Part shown: positions 54,760 to 62,220 of the stretch, piece by piece | Numbering within the stretch: the stretch's first letter is position 1 | Layout of the letters: each line of letters starts with the position of its first letter | Source of the DNA: JAFIFT01 sp020051095 | GTDB lineage: Bacteria > Pseudomonadota > Gammaproteobacteria > Legionellales > Legionellaceae | Direction: 5' to 3' | Assembly: GCF_964199965.1 (NCBI RefSeq) | Contig: NZ_CAXMZT010000003.1 | Location: 124,001-188,000, forward strand | Length of the DNA stretch: 64,000 bases | Position numbers and translations under genes: made by a program | The notes under the pieces: generated by a model | Seen by the model: the letters and a program-made list of their open reading frames with translations, nothing else | Database searches by the model: none | What the model was told of the DNA's origin: nothing

Positions 54760-55557
54760 CTAAAAATCTTCTTGCTCAAATTGAATCACTTTCCCTGAGC
54801 TTGTTACTACTCGCCCCATTTGAGCGTCAATTATTCGAACGATGCCATAACTGGCAATACGACTTCCCTTACTTACTGTAATTGTAGACCCATTTGATCC
54901 AATTAGCCAAGCTCGGCCAGGAATGACAGCTTGGATGGAATATTGTATGGGGGGTGGTAATATTTTTTTTGGCTTTGGCTTACTTTTGGGGGTTAGTTTG
55001 GCTTTCAGTAGATTAATGACATTACCTTGACCGTCTAACTTTTCTGCGATGTCAGCTAGTTGCTGGTTGATAGTAGCCAATTTGTCAGATAAGTCAGTCA
55101 CATTGCCATCTAATCCATTCAATTTTGATTCAATATCACTCACATTTGAGGAAAGATTTTGCTGGCTTAACTCTAATTTTGCCAAGTTTTGACGAACCTG
55201 TTTGGACATCGATTCATCGGGTTTTGGTTTTGGGGTTGGCTCCACAATTTTAGGTTGTGGTATGGGTGGTTGAATAGGTGGCTGTTTGGGTATAGAAGAA
55301 ATCTCTGAAGGAGCTTTCTTACTGGTGCTAAAAATGCCACCAAAATACTTATAAGCTAACATGAGAACAACCACCCCCGCGATAACAATGCCAGCATTTC
55401 GCCACACAGGATTTATATTAGCTAAAGAAAACCCGGAGGTACTCATTGAGGATTGCGTTGGTTGAGAATCTGACGGCGCTTCCTCATAGCCTTCAGGCGA
55501 GTAACCATCAAGCTCCGGAAATTCATATCCTTCATTGTTGTCTTTTGTATCTGCCAT
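54760..55557 (-). CDS. icmG: Dot/Icm core protein IcmG/DotF
   Basis: Inner-membrane protein of the core transmembrane complex that binds several substrates. The 265 residues show an acidic cytoplasmic N-terminus (1-50), TM (about 52-72), a proline-rich stretch (about 85-115), a coiled coil (about 120-175) and a C-terminal periplasmic domain (about 195-262, VIPGRAWLIGSNGSTITVSKG) of pilus-adaptor type. Usual order after icmE. Confidence 0.95.
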   Translation of the reverse strand: MADTKDNNEGYEFPELDGYSPEGYEEAPSDSQPTQSSMSTSGFSLANINPVWRNAGIVIAGVVVLMLAYKYFGGIFSTSKKAPSEISSIPKQPPIQPPIPQPKIVEPTPKPKPDESMSKQVRQNLAKLELSQQNLSSNVSDIESKLNGLDGNVTDLSDKLATINQQLADIAEKLDGQGNVINLLKAKLTPKSKPKPKKILPPPIQYSIQAVIPGRAWLIGSNGSTITVSKGSRIASYGIVRIIDAQMGRVVTSSGKVIQFEQEDF

Positions 55558-55585
55558 AGTCTCAATCTCTACTATTAGTTAATAA

Positions 55586-58500
55586 TCAAGAAAACGATGC
55601 ATCTTGGGTAAATAATACGCCGATCGCCGTTCCAGAAAACACCTCAATGGTTGGTTGCCTGTTAAAATTTTGCTGCGCATACTGAGCCCAGGTTTTACCC
55701 ACCGTGGCCAAACCAATCACCGCATTCTCAAGTGCCGACCGGTTAATACCATTTTGTACAGTGATATTATCTCCCCCGCCAGTACCACCAATCGTTACTG
55801 TGGTATCCGCCGACTGGAAGGCATTACCAAACCCCTCTAAGAAGGTGGACGCAAACAACGAACCATAGCGATATAGATAATGATTATCCGTTCGACTCGA
55901 GAGAGCGGTTCGTGCTGTATTCGGATCGATCGCATAAGCGGAGATACTTTGCGTCTTTTTATCACCTGGTATCGAGATTGTTTGGAACTGAATCGTCATT
56001 TTTCCAGAGTTTTGATTGGTGGTGAAACTTCCAATAAGTTTTGACCCCTTGAAAGGACCCGATACAAGCGTAGCAAGAATTGGCCCAGGCTCATCGGAAT
56101 TCACTGAGGTATCAATCACTGCAAACATAATTTCACCTGTTTTAACCGATGGATAGGGGCTATTTTCCGAACTATCTTGCCCTGAATTTTTCCCTTGGGT
56201 GTTTTTCCCAAGTGATTGACCAACCCCTGAATCTTTGTCATTTTTATCTTGATCCCCAGCGATATAGGCTTGTGTTGCAACTTGTTTCCACTTGTTCAAA
56301 CTGTCACTTGCTTCACTTTGCATCTGTACTTTTCGTTGATCGATCCGTTGTTGAAATTGCTGTTGATCAAACTGCTTTTGTTGTTGCTTTAACAATTGTT
56401 GCAATTGTTGTGATGAACGATCAGCTCTTTGTTGGGCTCTTGAGCCAGTTGCAACTCCTGGCAGTTCAGAATCTTGCAACGTATCCCCTGCCTGGCCAGG
56501 CGGCAAGGCGACGCCGATATCCGCCGGTGAAAAACCAGCATTCTCAAGCTGCTGGTTAGTAAACCCTGCGTCTTTTAATTCTTTTGCAGAAAATCCTGCA
56601 TCCTTTAATTGTTTTGCAGAAAATCCAGCATCTTTCAACTGCTTTGCTGAAAACCCAGCGTCCTTAAGCTGCGCTGCCGTGAAACCAGCATCTTTGAGTT
56701 GTTTAGCGGTAAATCCAGCATCCTTCAGCTGTTTCGCAGTAAACCCAGCGTCCTTAAGCTGCGCTGCCGTGAAACCAGCATCCTTCAGCTGCTGTGCGCT
56801 AAATCCAGCATCCTTCAATTGTTTCGCAGTAAACCCAGCGTCCTTAAGCTGCGCTGCCGTGAAACCAGCATCTTTGAGCTGCTTCGCAGTAAATCCAGCG
56901 TCTTTTAGTTGTTTGGCCGTAAAACCTGCCGCCTTTAATTGAGCTGCGGTATAACCGGCATCTCGTAATTCCTTAGCCGTATAGCCTGCTTCCTTCATTG
57001 CTTTTGCCGAACACCCCAGGGTTCGCTTTATCTCAGCTGCAGTAACTCCAGCTTCTCTAGCAGCCTTTAATGAGGCAACACTGCAATCAGAAACTCTACC
57101 TTTAGCCAATGCACTGATAGGATTGATACCTGCCGCTCTCAACTGTGCTGGTGTAAACCCAGCATCTAGCAATTGTTGGGGCGTGAACCCCGCGGCTTCG
57201 AGTGCTGCGGGACCATAGCCAGCTTCTTTTAGTTGTTCTGCTGTACAACCGTTTAGCTCTCTAATACGTTTTGCAGAGACGCCTTCTTCTAATAGCTGAT
57301 GCAATTTTTTAGGATCACAACCCGCCGCTTTAATCTGCGCATCAGTGACGGGGGTCGCATCTTTAATTTGCGCGGGTGTAAAACCGGCATTAGCTAAATC
57401 AGCATCGGTGAATCCAGCCGCTTTAAGTGCTTTAGCACTGCAACCCGCATATTCGCGGATAAGCTTAGCACTGACACCAGCTAAACGCTCTTGTTCTAAA
57501 GCAGTCTTACTACATCCCGCATTTTTAATCATCTCAGGTGTAATACCCGGGGGCAATTCTGATTCTGCTGCTTGGATTTGTGCCGGTGTATACCCAGCAT
57601 CAGCCAGCTGCTTCGGCGTAAATCCGGCATCGAGCAGATCCCTGGCAGTATAGCCAGCTTTTCTGAGCTCATCGGGTGTGAATCCTGCATTTTTTAGTTG
57701 CGCGGCAGTGAACCCTGCATTTTTAAGGTCTTGGGCAGTATAACCTGCCGCTTTTAATTGTGCTGCTGTGCAACCACTAATGCGGACAATTGCTGCGGCA
57801 GTCACTCCCGCTTCTCGTAATTTACGAAGGGCATCTGGGGAGCACCCTGCTCTACGAATATCATCTGCCGTAATACCATCTGGGATACCGCTTGCGCGAC
57901 GTATTTCCTCAGGTGAGTACCCCGCACCACGGAGCTCTCCATCCGTAAACCCACCGTCTTTTAATTGTTGCGCGGTAAATCCTGCATTTCTCAACTCGCA
58001 TGCATCAAAACCACAACGTTTTAAACGACCCGCCGTGTATCCCTGATCTTTTAATTGTCTTGCGTTGAATCCTGCAGCCCGTAAATCCTTACACGAACAT
58101 ATTTGATCCAGGTCAGATAATTGATAGCCATTTTCCTTCAACTGCACACAACTGCAGCCTTTACGTAAATCGTCCAACCCAGCCCCTTCACTGGTAACCT
58201 TGGCAACGGAAGATTTGCTACAATTGGCTTGTTTTAATTCCTGCAACCAGAGGCTTTGTTGGGGGCCTAACTGACTTTCGCGAGCGAGGGCCTGAAATCC
58301 TATACCTTGAGAAACATTTTGTAACCCTGTTCCCCCTTCACCCAATTTTTGTAATCGAATAATGGTGGGTATGGCACTCGTACCTTGCTTCTCAGCTTGT
58401 TGAGCCTGACTAATGTTCTGAATCTCTTGTAGTTTAGCATATTCAGGTGTTGGATTAAGTTGTCCTGGAATGGACTGTATATTTGGCACAAGGCTGACAT

Positions 58501-58654
58501 CTGCGGTTGCTTGTTTTTCTGCAGAAGGGGTTGATAATAATTTGCTAACCCCAATGATCACACCAATAATCAGCAATGCCCCGGTGAATAGAAGGATTAA
58601 GCGAGTTCGGGTATTTGTAAATAATGCTTTCAGGTTGTCTTTTCTTGTTGCCAT
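55586..58654 (-). CDS. icmE: Dot/Icm core channel protein IcmE/DotG (VirB10-like) with repeats
   Basis: Spans the envelope and forms the central channel of the core complex. The 1022 residues have a cytoplasmic N-terminus, TM (about 19-40), a long repeat region (about 145-713) made of decapeptides of the LKDAGFTAKQ type, a Gln-rich segment (740-780) and a VirB10/TrbI C-terminal domain (about 835-1020). The repeat region has five modules with a Cys pair exactly 24 residues apart (145/169, 271/295, 381/405, 446/470, 524/548). Residues 552-710 are nearly identical 30 bp DNA repeats. It lies between icmK and icmG. Confidence 0.97.
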   Translation of the reverse strand: MATRKDNLKALFTNTRTRLILLFTGALLIIGVIIGVSKLLSTPSAEKQATADVSLVPNIQSIPGQLNPTPEYAKLQEIQNISQAQQAEKQGTSAIPTIIRLQKLGEGGTGLQNVSQGIGFQALARESQLGPQQSLWLQELKQANCSKSSVAKVTSEGAGLDDLRKGCSCVQLKENGYQLSDLDQICSCKDLRAAGFNARQLKDQGYTAGRLKRCGFDACELRNAGFTAQQLKDGGFTDGELRGAGYSPEEIRRASGIPDGITADDIRRAGCSPDALRKLREAGVTAAAIVRISGCTAAQLKAAGYTAQDLKNAGFTAAQLKNAGFTPDELRKAGYTARDLLDAGFTPKQLADAGYTPAQIQAAESELPPGITPEMIKNAGCSKTALEQERLAGVSAKLIREYAGCSAKALKAAGFTDADLANAGFTPAQIKDATPVTDAQIKAAGCDPKKLHQLLEEGVSAKRIRELNGCTAEQLKEAGYGPAALEAAGFTPQQLLDAGFTPAQLRAAGINPISALAKGRVSDCSVASLKAAREAGVTAAEIKRTLGCSAKAMKEAGYTAKELRDAGYTAAQLKAAGFTAKQLKDAGFTAKQLKDAGFTAAQLKDAGFTAKQLKDAGFSAQQLKDAGFTAAQLKDAGFTAKQLKDAGFTAKQLKDAGFTAAQLKDAGFSAKQLKDAGFSAKQLKDAGFSAKELKDAGFTNQQLENAGFSPADIGVALPPGQAGDTLQDSELPGVATGSRAQQRADRSSQQLQQLLKQQQKQFDQQQFQQRIDQRKVQMQSEASDSLNKWKQVATQAYIAGDQDKNDKDSGVGQSLGKNTQGKNSGQDSSENSPYPSVKTGEIMFAVIDTSVNSDEPGPILATLVSGPFKGSKLIGSFTTNQNSGKMTIQFQTISIPGDKKTQSISAYAIDPNTARTALSSRTDNHYLYRYGSLFASTFLEGFGNAFQSADTTVTIGGTGGGDNITVQNGINRSALENAVIGLATVGKTWAQYAQQNFNRQPTIEVFSGTAIGVLFTQDASFS
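56525..57001 (-). repeat. Tandem 30 bp coding repeats in icmE
   Basis: About 16 in-frame copies of a 30 bp unit coding for (T/S)A(K/A/Q)QLKDAGF. Several neighbouring units are identical or differ by one or two bases (GCATCCTTCAGCTG and GCGTCCTTAAGCTG alternate on the plus strand). They are recombination- and slippage-prone. Confidence 0.9.
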
Positions 58655-58657
58655 TTG

Positions 58658-59722
58658 TTATAACCCTTCAATTTTTAAGTGCATCACTTTACCATGCCAT
58701 GAAACCAACAAAATGGGAGATTTTTGCATTTCATAAGCGTGGGTCCCATCAGCACTGGTCATGCTGGCTAACCAACCTGGTGATAAAACAGTTAAGTTGG
58801 TTCGGACATACATTTTATTCTTATACAACCAAGCTCTAGCATCCCCACCACTGACGACTAAACGTTGACTACCAGGGGGCGGTACGCCATCGAGCACATG
58901 CAGTAATAGATCATTCGCATGCGGTGGCAAACCATCGCCAATCGGTAAATCTGTTGCATTCGGTCCATAACCTTGCACTCGCAAATCAATGCGATAATCA
59001 ACTTCTTTTTGACCAGGAACTAATGTCAGCATGACTGGCGTATTTAAGCCTTTTAGGCGCACAGCTAGGTTGCCATAGTTATAGAGCTTTAAAGCTTGAA
59101 TCATAAGGGTGTTGCCCTTTTTATCCCACTGAATATTAAACGAATTAGGATCCCCTAAATCATAGGCACTAATTGGCCAAGGCGCGCCTGAGGAATCGAG
59201 AAAAACCAAGGAGGAGACAAATCCTTGCGAAAGCCGAATTGCTGGTGGGGTTGAGCCAGGAGACAAATTAACGAACAGGGATGTTGCTACAGGCTTAGGG
59301 GGTGTTCCAGCACTGGCCGCCGTTGCAAACTCCTTTTGTTCATATTTTTTCTTAAGCTGATGAATTTGTGCTGAGTTAAGTGGAAACATGTCTCTTTGCA
59401 AATCTTCAAATGCTTTTTCATCAATTATCGCCTGTTGGGATTTTGTTTCGATCACCGGTGAACTAGAAGTCGGTTGTGTGTTGGGAGCTGAAGAAGTTGT
59501 TGTTGCCGCAGGGCCACTGTCTTTGGATGCTTCTGTACTGCGATCTGTCTCCCCTCCTGTTGGTGCATCATTCCCTTTGGATAATCGTTGTTGCAATAAC
59601 CTCAGTTGCTGGAGCGCTTGCGTTGAATCATTATTATTTTGAGCACAAACAGGGAAAGCCAAAGCTAGGATGCTAACCATAGCAAAAAGGCGGCATGACT
59701 GCTTAGTTTTAATCATCCTCAT
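58658..59722 (-). CDS. icmK: Dot/Icm outer-membrane core protein IcmK/DotH
   Basis: Periplasmic/outer-membrane ring protein placed by DotC and DotD; VirB9-like. The 354 residues have a signal peptide (MIKTKQSCRLFAMVSILALA, cleavage near CA-Q), an Asn/Ser/Thr-rich linker (25-95), and a C-terminal domain with VNLSPGSTPPAIRLSQGF and VDYRIDLRVQGYGPNA. Its ATG overlaps the icmL stop (TAATG). Met1 or Met3 may start. Confidence 0.96.
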   Translation of the reverse strand: MRMIKTKQSCRLFAMVSILALAFPVCAQNNNDSTQALQQLRLLQQRLSKGNDAPTGGETDRSTEASKDSGPAATTTSSAPNTQPTSSSPVIETKSQQAIIDEKAFEDLQRDMFPLNSAQIHQLKKKYEQKEFATAASAGTPPKPVATSLFVNLSPGSTPPAIRLSQGFVSSLVFLDSSGAPWPISAYDLGDPNSFNIQWDKKGNTLMIQALKLYNYGNLAVRLKGLNTPVMLTLVPGQKEVDYRIDLRVQGYGPNATDLPIGDGLPPHANDLLLHVLDGVPPPGSQRLVVSGGDARAWLYKNKMYVRTNLTVLSPGWLASMTSADGTHAYEMQKSPILLVSWHGKVMHLKIEGL

Positions 59723-60363
59723 TAACCAATACCTCCGGTTGCTGATCCAACAATGAACTGAGAAATCCCAATGCCGCGGTAAGATTCGAGTGTGGATATA
59801 CGAATCACTAGCATGGTTATAATACTAGTTTGCTGTTGAATACTACTTGAACTTTGGTAAGTAATTAATATTGGCAATTGGATTCGCCAAGAATATCGAC
59901 CATTTAACACCCCTTTTTGTAAAATGACCGGCGTATTTTGGGCGACAGCTGTCACTGTTAAGCGTTTTTGCCTAATCTGTTCGATGTTATTACCTTGTTG
60001 TAATGATTCCAAAAATTGCTCCCAACCTTCTTTGGTAAAATACCGCGATGCTTGTTCCAATTGTTGAGGATAATTCACAAAATCCAGGGTAAATGCTGAA
60101 ATAGCAGCCTGGTTTGCCCACTCAGTAACCGCCCCGTCAGATTGATTCGGTTCTGTCAAAGCGATTAATGGGAAAGTTCGCCCTTCGGTGATTGTCCCGT
60201 AATATTTTGGCTCCAATGGGTAGATGACCTTATATGTGAGAACCATTATAAAAATAAAATTTAATGCGGCCGATAAAATGACTAACTTAATCAAAAATGA
60301 GTGTTGTAGGCCTTTATGAAAAGAACGCTTAAACGAATCTGTCGATATTGTACTTTCAGCCAT
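59722..60363 (-). CDS. icmL: Dot/Icm protein IcmL/DotI, copy 1
   Basis: Inner-membrane ring subunit of 213 residues: one TM (about 25-50) and a periplasmic NTF2-like domain with EPNQSDGAVTEWANQAAIS, FVNYPQQLEQA, RYSWRIQLPILITYQS and RGIGISQFIV. ATG at 60363 is preferred; the in-frame GTG three codons earlier would be used only if the AGTGGA were not the ribosome site. It follows another full icmL gene across 150 bp and is directly coupled to icmK. Confidence 0.94.
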   Translation of the reverse strand: MAESTISTDSFKRSFHKGLQHSFLIKLVILSAALNFIFIMVLTYKVIYPLEPKYYGTITEGRTFPLIALTEPNQSDGAVTEWANQAAISAFTLDFVNYPQQLEQASRYFTKEGWEQFLESLQQGNNIEQIRQKRLTVTAVAQNTPVILQKGVLNGRYSWRIQLPILITYQSSSSIQQQTSIITMLVIRISTLESYRGIGISQFIVGSATGGIG

Positions 60364-60373
60364 TATTTCCACT

Positions 60374-60522
60374 CATATTAAGATCGTTTACCTACCACCC
60401 CACATCGTTTAACAACTAAGGTCCCTTCACCCAATCCTATAATAAATTGACATAAATCCTCTCATTACACAACCAATCCTATTATCAAAATTCAACTACA
60501 TTTCAATATTTACACAATAAGA
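60374..60522 (-). promoter_or_regulatory. Intergenic control region between the two icmL genes
   Basis: 149 bp with a candidate promoter (minus strand TTGAAA 60506-60501, 16 bp, TAATAG 60484-60479) and two pairs of direct repeats: ATCGTTTA at 60383 and 60404 (21 bp apart) and CCAATCCTAT at 60431 and 60473 (42 bp apart). The spacings are two and four helical turns, suggesting regulator sites. CTTAATATG (60382-60374) is close to the Legionella PmrA core but lies very near the start. Confidence 0.4.
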
Positions 60523-61173
60523 TTAATTTTGATCCTGGTCATTATTCCCCGTAATTGGAGACACGACAAATTGGGAAATGCCAATACCCCGGGGGGCGTT
60601 TAATGTCGAAACTCGGGTAATTAGCATTAAAATCATCACATTTTGAGTTGTATAATTTTCTGAGCTTTGATAAGTCACTGAAACCGGCATTTGCACTCGC
60701 CACGAATACACACCATTTACTAAGCCTTTTTGGGTTATGGAAGGCGCCCTCGTTGCAACAGCAGAAACCACAAATTTATTTTCCTTAACAGCTTGTAGAT
60801 TACCAGACCCCTGTAACGCCAAGAGAAATTGGCGCCAGCCGGTTGGTGTGAAAAACCCAGAAGCCGCTTGCAGTTCTTCCCGATAATTGACAAAGTTGTA
60901 AGTATAGGATGCGATAGCTGCCTCATTCGCCCATTGAAGAACGGCTGCGTCTGATTGGTTCGGTTCGCTTAACGGGTATAATGGGGTGATGCGTCCATTG
61001 ATGCTTGTCGCGAAATATCGGGGAGCGGGAGGATGCGTATATATATAGATTAACAAGGATCCAATGATAAAATTCAATAAAAGCGACAGTATCGCAGCAA
61101 TCATGATTTTTCTTTGACTGTCACGATAAAAGTCATTGCGTAGGGATACTGCTATTAATGCATCTTCTGTCAT
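60523..61173 (-). CDS. icmL: Dot/Icm protein IcmL/DotI, copy 2
   Basis: A 216-residue paralogue of the next gene, with the same layout: TM (about 24-47) and NTF2-like periplasmic domain carrying EPNQSDAAVLQWANEAAIAS, YNFVNYREELQAAS, YSWRVQMPVSVTYQS and RGIGISQFVVS. By eye it reads closer to canonical Legionella IcmL than copy 1. It is 11 bp after icmM. Two adjacent icmL genes are known from Coxiella; L. pneumophila has a single one at this place. Confidence 0.95.
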   Translation of the reverse strand: MTEDALIAVSLRNDFYRDSQRKIMIAAILSLLLNFIIGSLLIYIYTHPPAPRYFATSINGRITPLYPLSEPNQSDAAVLQWANEAAIASYTYNFVNYREELQAASGFFTPTGWRQFLLALQGSGNLQAVKENKFVVSAVATRAPSITQKGLVNGVYSWRVQMPVSVTYQSSENYTTQNVMILMLITRVSTLNAPRGIGISQFVVSPITGNNDQDQN

Positions 61174-61184
61174 GAGTGCCTCAT

Positions 61185-61469
61185 TTAATCTGGTATGGGC
61201 TTACTTGCTTCTTGGACCGTTTTAGGCGTTGCAAGTAACGCTTCGGATGAAAAATTAGGTTCATCTCTCGGTGTCAGTTTCTCCGGTGAGACAATCCCAT
61301 TCGTAGCATAATAAACATGATCGCCTTGATGAAAATATTTAAAATAAATCAAAACACCGAATATTACATTAACAATAAAAGAAACCAACAGAAAGCCACT
61401 TAAACGTCGAAACGTAACAATATAGAACTGAATCGATTCTAATTTCCTATACCAAGCTTCTTTGCTCAT
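61185..61469 (-). CDS. icmM: Dot/Icm protein IcmM/DotJ
   Basis: A 94-residue inner-membrane protein resembling the N-terminal part of IcmL: one TM (about 21-42), then YATNGIVSPEKLTPRDEPNFSSEALLA, matching the GRITPL-EPN region of IcmL, and then it stops. DotJ partners DotI in the inner-membrane complex. It sits between icmN and the icmL pair with short gaps. Confidence 0.92.
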   Translation of the reverse strand: MSKEAWYRKLESIQFYIVTFRRLSGFLLVSFIVNVIFGVLIYFKYFHQGDHVYYATNGIVSPEKLTPRDEPNFSSEALLATPKTVQEASKPIPD

Positions 61470-61481
61470 TACATCTTCACC

Positions 61482-62039
61482 TTATGCGACTTCTCGTCGG
61501 AAAGTAATTTCTATACGAGAATTTAAGGAGCCATCTCCCCCATTTTTAGACCGTCGGATCGGCTTGTCGCTCCCATGCCCCTGGGTAAATACAAAACGAC
61601 TATCAATCCCTTGGTCGCGCAAATAATTTCCTACCTTCGTCGCCCTAGCTAGCGTTAGTGCCTTTTCACGTTCTGCTGTCAGATAGGGACTTGTGTATGC
61701 ATCAACATAAACACTCACCTTACGAAATTGCTTTAAATAATCGACCACATCATTTAGAACGGCATATGAACCCCATCTAATACGCGGCGATTGATCCGCA
61801 AATAAATAGGCACTTGGGATACTGACTAAGTAATTTTGCCCAATGGAGATAACCTTGATTCCACGCTTATTTAAAGCCCTCTGTAAGTCAATTATTTTTC
61901 TATCAGAGGCCCCATAGACTTTCTTAGGCAAATCATTACCTAATGGATTACGCGTTGGTTGTCGTGACGCACAAGCAACTAAACTAATGCATACAACCAC
62001 TATGGTTAAGTGGCATAACCCTTGCCAGCATTTTGCCAT
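61482..62039 (-). CDS. icmN: Dot/Icm lipoprotein IcmN/DotK
   Basis: A 185-residue outer-membrane lipoprotein with lipobox LVAC and a C-terminal OmpA-like peptidoglycan-binding domain (about 70-180, VYVDAYTSPYLTAEREKALTLARA then NSRIEITFR). It probably helps anchor the machine to the cell wall. In Legionella it is dispensable or host-dependent. It is 181 bp after icmO, with a weakly structured gap. Confidence 0.94.
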   Translation of the reverse strand: MAKCWQGLCHLTIVVVCISLVACASRQPTRNPLGNDLPKKVYGASDRKIIDLQRALNKRGIKVISIGQNYLVSIPSAYLFADQSPRIRWGSYAVLNDVVDYLKQFRKVSVYVDAYTSPYLTAEREKALTLARATKVGNYLRDQGIDSRFVFTQGHGSDKPIRRSKNGGDGSLNSRIEITFRREVA

Positions 62040-62220
62040 ACAAACCTAACTAGATGAGTTTAATAAGTATTTATGAAAGCATACTCATAGAAAAGTTACA
62101 AGCATTGAAAAAAATTTGTTTGTAAAGGAATCGAAAAAATAACTAAGTGATCAATATATTGGCCATAATTCTTGTTTTTAACCATGAAAAATAAAGCCGT
62201 ACCTCCAAGAAAGTTAAACG
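62040..62220. other. Gap between icmO and icmN
   Basis: A/T-rich 181 bp with no supported gene. TTTACA on the minus strand (near 62120) lacks a good -10 at the right distance. A promoter for icmN onward is likely somewhere here, but none stands out. Confidence 0.4.

Noticed and set aside
56679..56942. Open frames on the plus strand opposite the icmE repeats
   Set aside because: They are repetitive shadows (Ala/Ser/Cys/Phe runs) of the icmE decapeptide DNA.
56525..58300. CRISPR-like look of regularly spaced repeats
   Set aside because: The repeats are in-frame coding units of icmE with no unique spacers and no cas genes nearby.
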